From the NCBI RefSeq assembly GCF_040813715.1, contig NZ_JBFOCH010000016.1: a DNA stretch of 64,000 nucleotides. The stretch is one strand, 5' to 3'. The DNA comes from Mesorhizobium_K marinum (GTDB taxonomy: Bacteria > Pseudomonadota > Alphaproteobacteria > Rhizobiales > Rhizobiaceae). Below the pieces are notes generated by a model. That model had not been told where the DNA came from. It was given only the letters and a program-made list of their open reading frames with translations, and made no database searches. Below, in pieces: positions 12,530-22,981 of the stretch. A program made the translations under genes and the position numbers. The stretch's first letter is position 1, and each line of letters starts with the position of its first letter.

Positions 12530-14183
12530 CCGCCAGGCGGGATCCCTTCAGCAGCCCATGCTCCTCGAGGACCGGATAGGCGATCGAGGCCAGCAGCGAG
12601 TTGATCTGCTTGAGGTCGCGGATGGTGTCGAGGTGGATGGTGCTGGTTTCGAGGCTCTTCACCGTTCCCTCGCGCAGCCTGGCGAAATGGCTCCTGCTCG
12701 CGATCTTCTCGACGTCGCGCAGCCGGTCCTTTTCCTCCACCAGTTGGCGGGCGGTCGCCGGATCGCGCGAGACCAGCACGTTGAACGCCAGGCTCGCATT
12801 GGCCAGGACCGAGGCGTGGAAGCCGGTCAGTTCGCGCCAGCCCTCCGGCGTGAATTCAAGCCCGCGCTCCATCTTCTTTGCGACATGCACCAGCATGTTG
12901 CGCACGATGATGTCGCCAACCTGCTCCAGCTTGACGCAGGCGCCGATCAGTTCCTGGCACCGCAGCGCCTCCTGCTCGGTCAGGGAGCGGCTGGTGACCT
13001 TGGCGAGGTAGAGCTTGATCGCGGCATGCTTGCGGTCGACGCGGTCGTCGAGGGCGGCGAGCGCCTTGATCTTGTCGGCGTCGGCTTGCGCGTAGAGCTC
13101 CATGATGTTGGCGAGCATGACCTCGACCGTCTCGCATACGCGCACCACCTCGCGGGTCGCGTTGGCAAGCGCCTGGGCCGGGCTGTCGAGCGCCGCTTCC
13201 GAAAGGGCCGAGATTTCGGCGGTGGCGAGGTCGTCCTCGCTGGCCGGCGCGTTGATCTCGGTCAGCCGCTCGGCAAGCCTGTAGACGAGACCTGCGAGCG
13301 GCATGCCGAGGGCGACGAGCGCCAGGTTGAAGGCGATGTGGGCGTTGACCAGCTGCTCGGGGACGGTCGCGCCGAGCAGGTCGAGGGGCGGGTCGACCAG
13401 GATGAAGGCTGTGAGCGCCAGCAGCGCACCGGCGCCGCGCATGATGAGGTTGCCGAGCGGCACCGTGCGCGCCTTGCGCGGGGCGGCGCGCGACAGCACC
13501 ACGGCGATGATGCCGCCGCCGATGTTGGCGCCGAGCACCAGCACCACGCCGAGTTCGGCCGGCACCAGCCCGCGCGCGGCCAGCGCCACGACCAGCAGGA
13601 TGGCGGCGACGCTGGAGTGGAACAGCCAGGTCATGATCGCGGCGATCAGGAAGGCGGTGACCGGGTCGCCGCTGAGGTAGTTGACGACGACGGGCAGGAT
13701 GCTGCTTTCGCGCAGCGGCTCTGACGCTTCGCCGATCAGCCTGAGCGACAGGATCAGCAGGCCGATGCCGATCAAAATGCGGCCGAGCTGCAGCAGGTCG
13801 CGCCGCGACGTGGCCATGAACAGGACGGTGCCCGCGACGAGGCAGATCGGTGTCAGGACCTCGAGGTCGAAACTGAGCAGCTTGACCACCAGCGAGGAGC
13901 CGACGTCCGCGCCCAGTACGGCAAGCAGGCCAGCGGTGCCTCCGACGATGCCCGAGCCGGCGAAGGAACCGACGATCAGCGCGACGGCCGTGGCGCTCTG
14001 CAGGCAGATGGCAAGCGCCGCGCCGGCGCCCACGGCGAGCAGCGGGTTCTTGAGGATGGACCGCAGCTTGAGGCGCAGCACGTCGCCATAGGCCCGCTCG
14101 ACTCCGGTTCGCACCTGCCGTGTCGCAAACAGCAGCAGCGCCACGGCACCGGCAAGGTGCAGCAGGACAAGGGAGCCGCTCAT
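12522..14183 (-). CDS. Na/Pi cotransporter family protein with PhoU-like tail
   Basis: 553 aa. The N-terminal half is a duplicated Na/Pi (NptA/SLC34-like) membrane domain with the characteristic inverted repeats containing QSATA (LAICLQSATAVALIVGSFAG) and HSSVA (WLFHSSVAAILLVVALAARG). The C-terminal roughly 220 residues are helical and PhoU-like (ERIAKR-free, with REVVRVCETVEVMLANIMEL and LIGACVKLEQVGDIIVRNML). This architecture is common in bacteria (YjbB-like) and is associated with phosphate transport or efflux. No PhoB box was recognised upstream. The final codons are duplicated at the gap at 12478. Confidence 0.92.
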   Translation of the reverse strand: MSGSLVLLHLAGAVALLLFATRQVRTGVERAYGDVLRLKLRSILKNPLLAVGAGAALAICLQSATAVALIVGSFAGSGIVGGTAGLLAVLGADVGSSLVVKLLSFDLEVLTPICLVAGTVLFMATSRRDLLQLGRILIGIGLLILSLRLIGEASEPLRESSILPVVVNYLSGDPVTAFLIAAIMTWLFHSSVAAILLVVALAARGLVPAELGVVLVLGANIGGGIIAVVLSRAAPRKARTVPLGNLIMRGAGALLALTAFILVDPPLDLLGATVPEQLVNAHIAFNLALVALGMPLAGLVYRLAERLTEINAPASEDDLATAEISALSEAALDSPAQALANATREVVRVCETVEVMLANIMELYAQADADKIKALAALDDRVDRKHAAIKLYLAKVTSRSLTEQEALRCQELIGACVKLEQVGDIIVRNMLVHVAKKMERGLEFTPEGWRELTGFHASVLANASLAFNVLVSRDPATARQLVEEKDRLRDVEKIASRSHFARLREGTVKSLETSTIHLDTIRDLKQINSLLASIAYPVLEEHGLLKGSRLAAG

Positions 14184-14530
14184 GGGGCTGGCCGCCGCAA
14201 AGCGGTCCGGGGGTGAAAACCGGTGGGAAAAGGCATGAGGGTAGGGGCCATTGCAATCATCTGACTATTTTAGCCGGATAACAAGTTTGTGGGCTTTTCG
14301 CTAGGCCGTTCTTGGTCGGGGAACGGGGCGCGCGACGAACATCGAAGCGGGGCCTCCGACCATCCGGAGCGTGGGCGCTTCGGCCCCCAGCCACCGGGGA
14401 GAGTTTGAATTCGGACGTAAATCGGAGGTTTCAAGGGGCTGAAATCATTACGGAAATGTAACATGGCGTTCAGTTGCGGTTCATGTGGGCGGCGATAGTC
14501 CTTGGTCATCGACAACAAGGAACATCCGCC
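14184..14530. promoter_or_regulatory. 347-bp divergent intergenic region with an 11-bp-spaced direct repeat
   Basis: This region serves the Na/Pi gene (-) and the RcnB-like gene (+). Near the latter, GTTCA occurs at 14468-14472 and again at 14479-14483, exactly 11 bp (one helical turn) apart, the layout bound by OmpR/PhoB-type response regulators. An inverted repeat TTAC-N6-GTAA lies just upstream at 14448-14461. A GATAGT hexamer at 14494-14499 is a plausible -10 element for the RcnB-like gene. These are visual matches only. Confidence 0.4.
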
Positions 14531-14890
14531 ATGAAACGTCTCGTCCTTTCCGCCGTGGCACTTTCCATGCTCGCGCTTCCCGTCGCCCAGGCGCAGGCCG
14601 GTCCGCGGCACGAACCGCAGCGCTACGAGCAGCAGTACTGGAAAAAGAAGCCCGGCTACGACTCAAGCAGGCGCCATGGCTACGACGGGCGTCACGCGGT
14701 GAAGAAGCACCGCTGGGAACGCGGCAACCGGGTTCCGGAATGGCAGCGCAATCATGTCGTGCGCGACTATCACCGGCACGGGCTGCGCCGGCCCGGCTAC
14801 GGCCAGCAGTGGGTGCGGGTCGACAACGACTTCCTGCTGATCTCGATCGCCTCGGGCATCATCGGCGGCATCATCGCCAGCCAGTACTGA
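14531..14890 (+). CDS. RcnB-like periplasmic protein
   Basis: 119 aa. A cleavable signal peptide (MKRLVLSAVALSMLALPVAQAQA) is followed by a Tyr/His/Arg-rich mature region. Its C-terminal WVRVDNDFLLISIASGIIGG matches the RcnB/DUF1321-type ending with a final hydrophobic stretch. RcnB of E. coli is a periplasmic protein for nickel/cobalt homeostasis; Rhizobiales encode many related proteins of unknown role, so metal involvement is only a family hint. The start is supported by AAGGA upstream. The gene is isolated and ends 26 bp before a strong intrinsic terminator, so it is monocistronic. Confidence 0.75.
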   Translation: MKRLVLSAVALSMLALPVAQAQAGPRHEPQRYEQQYWKKKPGYDSSRRHGYDGRHAVKKHRWERGNRVPEWQRNHVVRDYHRHGLRRPGYGQQWVRVDNDFLLISIASGIIGGIIASQY

Positions 14891-14916
14891 CCCCCGGACA
14901 ACGTCTGCCTCGACCT

Positions 14917-14944
14917 GGCGGCCCGCAAGGGCCGCCTTTTTTTT
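14917..14944 (+). terminator. Rho-independent terminator of the RcnB-like gene
   Basis: Perfect 8-bp GC stem GGCGGCCC / GGGCCGCC with GCAA tetraloop, followed directly by eight T (14937-14944). Confidence 0.92.
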
Positions 14945-15050
14945 GCGCAGACGCTCTGCCACATCGCCGCAACACAAGGAGCCTAGGCGAGAAGTTGACC
15001 GGGCATTACCATAGGTCGTTCCAGCAACGGCAGAGAAAGAGGGGAGTAAA

Positions 15051-16544
15051 ATGGCAAATTTCGATTTCGTGTCCTCCGACACCGCGACCGTCTATACATC
15101 TCCGGCTAAAGAAAAACGCATCCGCGATCTTCTGTGGGGCGATCGCGTCGAGGTGCTCGGCGTGTCGGGCGCGATGACCGAGGTGAGGGCGCGCAGCCGC
15201 GCCCGGACAGGGTTCGTCGACACGGCCGCACTCGGCGGGCAGGCGCTGCTGGAATTCTACTTCATCGACGTCGGCCAGGGCGACGGCATCCTCATCGTGA
15301 CGCCCGACCGCCGGCACATCCTGATCGACGGGGGATATCCGCGCCTCAAGCAGAACACCGGCAAGAGCGCCGCCGACTTCGTCGACTGGAAGTTCTTCGA
15401 GGACTATGCGAGCGACACGATCGCGCTCGACGCAATGATCTGCTCGCACAACGACGAGGACCACTATGGCGGCCTGACTGATCTGCTGGACGTGGCGACG
15501 GCGGAGCAGAGGGAACTCGACTGCACGGGCATCACGGTCGAGCAGTTCTTTCATGCCGGACTTTCCTGGTGGAAGGACGCGGGCGGAAGGCGCGTGCTCG
15601 GCGACACGGAACGGGTCGGCAGTTCGTCCTACTTCGTCGAACTGCTCGGCGACAGGGCGTCGGCCGTGGCCGGCCTCTCCGGAGCGTCGCCGAAGGCGCT
15701 GCAGGGACAGTGGCGAAAATTCATCCAGGCGGCGACGGCCGCAAGAACGGCGGCCGGCGACCCGACGCCGTTCACCAGGCTCAGCCAGATGTCGGGCGCG
15801 CTGCCCGGCTTCGCCGCCGGGCCCGTGTCGATCGCCGTCCTCGCCCCGGTCGAATCGCCGACGCCGGCCGGTCCCGGTCTGCGCAAGCTCGACACCAGCA
15901 CCAGCAAGAACACCAACGGCCACAGCGTCCTGCTGCGAGTCGATTACGGGGGATCGCGCGTGCTGTTGACCGGCGACCTCAACAAGAACAGCCAGCGCGT
16001 CCTGCTCGAGGCCTACAGCGGTCGGGAAACGGCGTTCCTCTCGGACGTCGCCAAGTCCTGCCATCACGGTAGCGAGGACGTGTCGTTCGAGTTCCTGGCT
16101 GCGATGAAACCCGCCATCACGGTGATCTCTTCCGGCGACGGGGAAGGTCACGACCATCCGCGGCCGGCGATCGTCGGGGCGAGCGGCGTCACCGGATACC
16201 TGACGGTGAAGGACGACGAGATCCTGACGCCGCTGGTCTACTCGACCGAACTGGCGCGCAGCGTCAGCCTTGGCGATCCCTACAAGGTGGTCAGCGGGCC
16301 GGCCGGCGCGACCGCGACGCTCGACGGCGATGCCTTCGAGGCCAGCACCATCCACTTCCGGGAAACCAAGCCCGGCGCGCTCAATCCCGAATCGAAACGG
16401 CGGCGCCTCGGCCAGACCTACGTCGTCGCCGGGCAAATCTACGGGCTGGTGAACGTGCGCACCGACGGCCGCCGGATCATGAGCGCAACCATGAACGAGG
16501 GTGACGGAAGCTGGCAGATCAAGACGATCCTCGCGCGATTCTGA
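15051..16544 (+). CDS. ComEC-like metallo-beta-lactamase-fold protein with N-terminal SH3-like domain
   Basis: 497 aa, no signal peptide or membrane helix. Residues 10-60 resemble a bacterial SH3 domain (TVYTSPAKEKRIRDLLWGDR ... RTGFVDTAAL). Residues 65-400 are a metallo-beta-lactamase fold of the ComEC/Rec2 branch: LEFYFIDVGQGDGILIVTP, the metal motif CSHNDEDHYGG (H-x-D-E-D-H), GDLNKNSQRVLLE, and KSCHHGSEDVSFEFL. A C-terminal roughly 110-residue domain of unknown type ends the protein. ComEC nuclease domains degrade one DNA strand during uptake; here the domain is detached from any channel. GGGGAG supports the ATG at 15051. It stands between an isolated RcnB-like gene and dnaG and looks like an insertion next to the dnaG-rpoD unit. 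The substrate is unknown. Confidence 0.82.
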   Translation: MANFDFVSSDTATVYTSPAKEKRIRDLLWGDRVEVLGVSGAMTEVRARSRARTGFVDTAALGGQALLEFYFIDVGQGDGILIVTPDRRHILIDGGYPRLKQNTGKSAADFVDWKFFEDYASDTIALDAMICSHNDEDHYGGLTDLLDVATAEQRELDCTGITVEQFFHAGLSWWKDAGGRRVLGDTERVGSSSYFVELLGDRASAVAGLSGASPKALQGQWRKFIQAATAARTAAGDPTPFTRLSQMSGALPGFAAGPVSIAVLAPVESPTPAGPGLRKLDTSTSKNTNGHSVLLRVDYGGSRVLLTGDLNKNSQRVLLEAYSGRETAFLSDVAKSCHHGSEDVSFEFLAAMKPAITVISSGDGEGHDHPRPAIVGASGVTGYLTVKDDEILTPLVYSTELARSVSLGDPYKVVSGPAGATATLDGDAFEASTIHFRETKPGALNPESKRRRLGQTYVVAGQIYGLVNVRTDGRRIMSATMNEGDGSWQIKTILARF

Positions 16545-16652
16545 CGGAAGCGCCGGGCGGACGGTCGCCTGTGAAAACCGGGCAAGGTGCACGATAGGAG
16601 TCGTGCCGGCGGCCGCCCGTGCTTATATGGGCGCAAAGAGACCCTTCCGCCG

Positions 16653-18605
16653 ATGCGCTTCGACAATGCCTTTCTCGACGAGATCCGCGACCGCGTGCCG
16701 ATATCATCGGTGATCGGGCAGCGCGTCGCATGGGACAGGAAGAAGACGAACGCCTCGCGCGGCGACTACTGGGGCTGCTGCCCGTTCCATGGCGAAAAGA
16801 CGCCGTCCTTCCACTGCGAGGACAAGAAGGGCCGCTATCATTGCTTCGGCTGCGGCGTCTCGGGCGATCATTTCCGCTTCCTGACCGAGTTGGAGGGAGT
16901 GAGCTTCCCGGAGGCGGTGGAGCGCATCGCGGGGCTGGCCGGCGTGCCCATGCCGGCGCGCGACGAGCGAGCGGAGGCGCGCGAGCGGGAGCGCACCAGC
17001 CTGATCGACGTCATGGAAATGGCGACGGCGTTCTTCCAGGACCAGTTGCAGTCGGCCGCCGGCGCCCGCGCGCGGGCCTATCTGCGCGACCGCGGCCTGA
17101 CCCTTGCCACGCAGCAGGCGTTCCGGCTCGGCTATGCGCCCGAAAGCCGCAATGCGCTGAAGGAGCACCTGGCGTCGAGGGGCGTCGAGAAGGCGCAGAT
17201 CGAGGCCTGTGGGCTGGTGCGCCACGGCAGCGACATCCCGGTTTCCTACGACTATTTCCGCGACCGCATCATGTTTCCGATCCCTGATGCGCGCGGCCGC
17301 ATCATCGCCTTCGGCGGGCGCGCGCTGTCGCCAGATGCGCTCGCCAAGTACATGAACTCGCCGGAGACCGAGCTCTTCCACAAGGGCAACGTGCTCTACA
17401 ACTATGCCCGCGCCCGCAAGGCGGTCGCGCGCGGCGGCGCGGTGATCGCCGTCGAAGGCTACATGGACGTCATCGCGCTGGCGCAGGCGGGTTTCGAGAA
17501 CGCGGTGGCGCCGCTCGGCACGGCGCTGACCGAGAACCAGCTCGAGCTCCTTTGGCGCATGTCGCCGGAGCCGGTGCTGTGCTTCGACGGCGACGCAGCC
17601 GGGCTGAAGGCGGCCTGGCGCGCCGCCGACCTGCTGCTGCCGGGGATACAGCCGGGGAAAACGGCCCGCTTCGCGCTGCTTCCGGAAGGCAAGGACCCCG
17701 ACGACCTCGTGAAGTCGGAAGGAGCCGACGCCTTCCGCCAGGTTCTTGCCGATGCACGGCCGCTCGCCGACATGCTGTGGCTGCGCGAGACCTCGGGCGG
17801 CGTGTTCGACACGCCCGAACGCAAGGCGGAACTGGAAAAGACGCTGCGCGAGCTGACGGCGCGCATCCGCGACGAGAACGTGCGCTTCCACTACGCCCAG
17901 GAGATGCGCGAGCGGGTGCAGACCTTCTTCGGCCGCACCAAGCCGAAACCGCTGCGCGCCGGCGAATGGGAGCGGCGCGGCCCCGGCGCCCAGGGCCAGC
18001 AGGGGCAGGGCGGCCAGTTTGCCCGGCCGGGCGCCGGCGCCAGCCGCTTCGCGGTGTCCGAAAGCCTGGCGCGCTCGGCGCTGGTCAAGCGGGCCGGCGG
18101 CGTGATGTCGCTCAGGGAGGCGGCGATCGTCGTGGCGCTGGTCAACCATCCCCAGCTGATCGACGAGAATTTCGAGCACGCCGAGTTCCTCGAACTGTCG
18201 CATCCGGACCTGCGCCGCCTGCACGCGACGATCCTCGACGCGATGGCGCACGATGCGGCCAACGAGCGCGGCGAGGTGCTGGAGCGCATCGCCGCGGCGG
18301 GCCAGACGGACATCTGGGAGCGGGCGGTCGGCCTGATCCGCAAGGCTCGGCTGTGGCCGGTGCTGGAGGACGCCGCCGTCGACGACGCCAGGGAAGCCTT
18401 CGCCCAGGCGCTGCACTTGCACCGCAGCGCCGGCACTCTACATAAGGAGCTGAAGGCGGCCGAGATGGCGCTCGCAACGGAACCAACCGACGAAAACTAC
18501 CGTCATCTGGTCGAAATCCAGGCGCAGTTCCGCGACGTCCAGGCCACCGAAGCGTTGATCGAAGGGTTCGGCATTCCGTCCGGAAGGGCGGGGCGCGGCG
18601 TTTGA
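16653..18605 (+). CDS. dnaG: DNA primase
   Basis: 650-aa replicative primase that makes RNA primers at the fork. The N-terminal zinc-binding domain is intact (CCPFHGEKTPSF ... YHCFGCGVSGDHF). It is followed by the RNA-polymerase-basic domain (YFRDRIMFPIPDARGRIIAF), the Toprim domain with EGYMDVIAL and CFDGDAAGLKAA metal motifs, and a C-terminal helicase-interaction domain (LVEIQAQFRDVQATEALIEG). The start at 16653 matches the family's N-terminus (RFDNAFLDEIRDRVPISSVI), though the ribosome-binding site is weak. rpoD follows after 307 bp, the classic macromolecular-synthesis pairing, here without rpsU. Confidence 0.97.
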   Translation: MRFDNAFLDEIRDRVPISSVIGQRVAWDRKKTNASRGDYWGCCPFHGEKTPSFHCEDKKGRYHCFGCGVSGDHFRFLTELEGVSFPEAVERIAGLAGVPMPARDERAEARERERTSLIDVMEMATAFFQDQLQSAAGARARAYLRDRGLTLATQQAFRLGYAPESRNALKEHLASRGVEKAQIEACGLVRHGSDIPVSYDYFRDRIMFPIPDARGRIIAFGGRALSPDALAKYMNSPETELFHKGNVLYNYARARKAVARGGAVIAVEGYMDVIALAQAGFENAVAPLGTALTENQLELLWRMSPEPVLCFDGDAAGLKAAWRAADLLLPGIQPGKTARFALLPEGKDPDDLVKSEGADAFRQVLADARPLADMLWLRETSGGVFDTPERKAELEKTLRELTARIRDENVRFHYAQEMRERVQTFFGRTKPKPLRAGEWERRGPGAQGQQGQGGQFARPGAGASRFAVSESLARSALVKRAGGVMSLREAAIVVALVNHPQLIDENFEHAEFLELSHPDLRRLHATILDAMAHDAANERGEVLERIAAAGQTDIWERAVGLIRKARLWPVLEDAAVDDAREAFAQALHLHRSAGTLHKELKAAEMALATEPTDENYRHLVEIQAQFRDVQATEALIEGFGIPSGRAGRGV

Positions 18606-18912
18606 GGCATCGACCTCTGGCATTTGATTCGCTTTTTTAACGCGAATCATGCGACAGGCGCTTGACCTTCGGCGAGAATGCCGGAATCAGGTCGAATCGA
18701 AACGTTAACCTGTGGAAGGCCGCGCCCTGGACTGTATGCGGGATTTGTTTGCCGGCTGGGTGGACGAGCGTGGGTGCCCGCCCCATCTGACAGAGTTAAT
18801 CGGTACTTAGGATACGCACGGTAACGGCTCGAGAGCCCGGGTTTGGCGAGTGCGTCGGGGTATATCCGTTCTGACCGACGAACGGATCGGACCTTTTGGA
18901 GAAGCTGACAGA
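18606..18912 (+). promoter_or_regulatory. dnaG-rpoD spacer with four GANTC sites and two hairpins
   Basis: 307 bp without a gene. Four GANTC methylation sites occur within 73 bp (18626, 18644, 18684, 18694). The first two form the arms of a perfect 8-bp inverted repeat, TGATTCGC / GCGAATCA (18625-18632 and 18642-18649). Three sites fit the GcrA-type consensus yGAKTCg. A second perfect 8-bp-arm hairpin, ATCCGTTC / GAACGGAT, lies at 18864-18887, close to the rpoD ribosome-binding site GGAG (18898). CcrM/GcrA control is an inference from these sites. No confident -35/-10 pair was chosen. Confidence 0.5.
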
Positions 18913-20949
<2,037 letters not shown>

Positions 20950-20996
20950 GCGCGCAAGGACGATTTTTTTCGAAGAAGGCCGGGTTCACGCCCGGN

Positions 20997-21056
20997 CAGG
21001 AAGCTGAGAAGCTTCCTCGACAGCTGAGTGCGCAAGGACGATTTTTTTTTGAAGAA
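20997..21056 (+). other. Duplicate of the rpoD 3' end after the n at 20996
   Basis: 20998-21027 repeats the last nine codons and stop of rpoD with one synonymous change, followed by the same downstream DNA. The copy before the gap (to 20995) breaks off inside the terminator stem; this second copy carries the complete terminator. It is read as a contig overlap between two strain variants. Confidence 0.75.
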
Positions 21057-21082
21057 GGCCGGGTTCACGCCCGGCCTTTTTT
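21057..21082 (+). terminator. Rho-independent terminator of rpoD
   Basis: Perfect 7-bp stem GGCCGGG / CCCGGCC, loop TTCACG, followed by six T. The truncated copy of the same stem is at 20979-20995. Confidence 0.9.
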
Positions 21083-21127
21083 GTTGCGCGCGGGCCGCCG
21101 AGTGGTGCGCCTCCATCTCCTGATTGC

Positions 21128-21415
21128 GACACGAAACGGCAAAATGCGACATTCGGGGTTTATTCACCCGAAGCTGCGGCGTATGCTGCGGCATCCAACT
21201 CACATGGAGTTCCGCTTTCGCGCCGTGGCGCGCGAATCCCCTATTTTATTCCTGGAGAATGCCGAACGATGGANGACATGAAACGACAAAATGCGACATT
21301 CGGGGTTTATTCACCCGACGCTGCGGCGTATGCTGCGGCATCCAACTCACATGGAGTTCCGCTTTCGCGCCGTGGCGCGCGAATCCCCTATTTTATTCCT
21401 GGAGAATGCCGAACG
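21128..21415 (+). promoter_or_regulatory. Leader of the methyltransferase gene, present twice around the n at 21274
   Basis: 21128-21273 and 21275-21420 are the same 146 bp with about four substitutions; only the second is joined to the gene. The leader can fold into hairpins, the clearest being TTCGCGC / GCGCGAA with a 6-nt loop at 21364-21383. It also contains the direct repeat CTGCGGC at a 12-bp spacing. GGAG at 21401 is the ribosome-binding site. I could not match it to any riboswitch class I know. Confidence 0.4.
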
Positions 21416-22285
21416 ATGGACACCTCGCCCCCTTCGAGCCCGCACGCGCCGACCTTCGATCGCACTGGCAAGCTCAGCCTCGACCACGTCTACAACAAGC
21501 CGGATCCGAGGGACTATTTTTCGACCCTGTCCAAGCTCGACTACCGCGTGCCGGAACTGGCGAAACCCTTCTTCAAGCGGCTCCTCGAAGCCAGGCGCGC
21601 GGCTAGCGACAGCGCGGACGCCAAAATCGTGGACGTCGGCTGCTCCTATGGGGTGAACGCAGCCTTGCTCAAGCATGACATGTCGCTCGACGACCTCTAC
21701 CAACTCTACAGCGCGGACGCGCCGGACGACCAGAGGGCGCTTCTCGCCCGCGACCGCGTGCTGTTTTCAGGGGCGGACGAGGCGCTGTCCGTGGTCGGCG
21801 TCGATGCCGCGCAGAACGCCATCGCCTACGCGGTCGATGCCGGCATTCTGGATGCCGGCGTGTCGACAAACCTGGAGCGCCGGAAGCCGACCGAGGCCGA
21901 CCTCCAGGCAATCGGGGGTGCAGACATTATCATCTCGACCGGCTGTGTCGGCTACGTCACCGAGACCTCGCTCGAACAACTCGTCGATGCCAGCCGCGAC
22001 GGGCAGGCCTGGATGGCCAATTTCGTGCTGCGCATGTTCGACTACCAGCCGATCGAAGATATGCTGGCCGAGCGCGGATACGTGACCGAGCGGCTCGACG
22101 GGACGTTTTTTCCGCAGCGCCGTTTCGTGTCGACCGAAGAGCAGGACCACGTGCTGGAAAACCTGAGCAGGCGCGGCGTGGCGCCTGAGCAGGCGGAACG
22201 GGAGGGCTGGTATCTCGCCGAACTGCACGTGTCGCGGCCGGAAAGCCAGGCCGCCATCGCGCTGGAGCAATTGGTCCAGCACTAA
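21416..22285 (+). CDS. Class I SAM-dependent methyltransferase-like protein
   Basis: 289 aa. A Rossmann-type SAM-binding motif I is clear in KIVDVGCSYGVNAALLKH (Gly-rich loop after a beta strand), and a motif II/IV-like ADIIISTGCVGYVTETSLEQ follows around residue 180. An N-terminal extension (SLDHVYNKPDPRDYFSTLSK) precedes the fold. The usual acidic residue after motif I is not obvious, so SAM binding is inferred from the fold only. The methyl acceptor is unknown. It is preceded by a possibly structured leader and followed 84 bp later by the LysE-type gene. Confidence 0.7.
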   Translation: MDTSPPSSPHAPTFDRTGKLSLDHVYNKPDPRDYFSTLSKLDYRVPELAKPFFKRLLEARRAASDSADAKIVDVGCSYGVNAALLKHDMSLDDLYQLYSADAPDDQRALLARDRVLFSGADEALSVVGVDAAQNAIAYAVDAGILDAGVSTNLERRKPTEADLQAIGGADIIISTGCVGYVTETSLEQLVDASRDGQAWMANFVLRMFDYQPIEDMLAERGYVTERLDGTFFPQRRFVSTEEQDHVLENLSRRGVAPEQAEREGWYLAELHVSRPESQAAIALEQLVQH

Positions 22286-22369
22286 GCAGAAAAGAGACCA
22301 CAGCGCGCAATGCCGCCGTCCGTTCGTCGCGGCTTGACACAGGCGCGGGAGCGGTGGCTCTTTCGCCAG

Positions 22370-22981
22370 ATGAGCATCGAGTTTTTCCTGACAACCCTGG
22401 TCATCGTCGCGTCGCCCGGAACCGGCGTCGTCTATACGCTGGCCGCCGGGCTGTCGCGCGGCGCGCGGGCGAGCGTGCTCGCCGCCTTTGCCTGCACGCT
22501 CGGCATCGTGCCGCACCTGGTCGCGGCGCTGACCGGCCTGGCGGCACTGCTGCATGCCAGCGCGCTCGCCTTCGAGATCGTGAAATATGCCGGCGTCGCC
22601 TACCTGCTCTACATGGCCTGGCAGACGCTTCGCGCCAACGGCGTGCTGAAGGTCGAGGCGGGCGCCGACCAGCGCTCTTCGCTCAGGATCGTCACCGACG
22701 GCGTGCTGGTGAACATCCTGAACCCGAAGCTGTCGATCTTCTTCGTCGCCTTCCTGCCGCAGTTCATCACGCCGGGCGACCCGAGCCCGCTGGCCCGGAT
22801 GCTGGAACTCTCCGGCGTGTTCATGGCGGCGACCTTCATCGTTTTCGCGATCTACGGCGTCTTCGCAGCCGCCATGCGCGACCGCGTGGTCGGCAGCCCC
22901 GTGGTGATGGCGTGGATGCGGCGCAGCTTCGCCGCGGCGTTCGTCGCGCTCGGCGCGAGGCTGGCGCTGACCGAGCGCTGA
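22370..22981 (+). CDS. LysE/RhtB family amino-acid exporter
   Basis: 203-aa, six-helix inner-membrane exporter. The start matches the family N-terminus MSIEFFLTTLVIVASPGTGV, where the PG pair in helix 1 is characteristic; an in-frame ATG 60 nt upstream would add an uncharacteristic hydrophilic stretch. A second family motif is GVLVNILNPKLSIFFVAFLP (NPK in helix 4). The substrate is probably an amino acid or derivative. The stop overlaps the yjbQ start (TGATG at 22979-22983), so the two are translationally coupled. Confidence 0.92.
   Translation: MSIEFFLTTLVIVASPGTGVVYTLAAGLSRGARASVLAAFACTLGIVPHLVAALTGLAALLHASALAFEIVKYAGVAYLLYMAWQTLRANGVLKVEAGADQRSSLRIVTDGVLVNILNPKLSIFFVAFLPQFITPGDPSPLARMLELSGVFMAATFIVFAIYGVFAAAMRDRVVGSPVVMAWMRRSFAAAFVALGARLALTER

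Noticed and set aside
21275..21415. SAM or SAH riboswitch
   Set aside because: The conserved cores of the classes I know are not visible; kept only as a possible structured leader.
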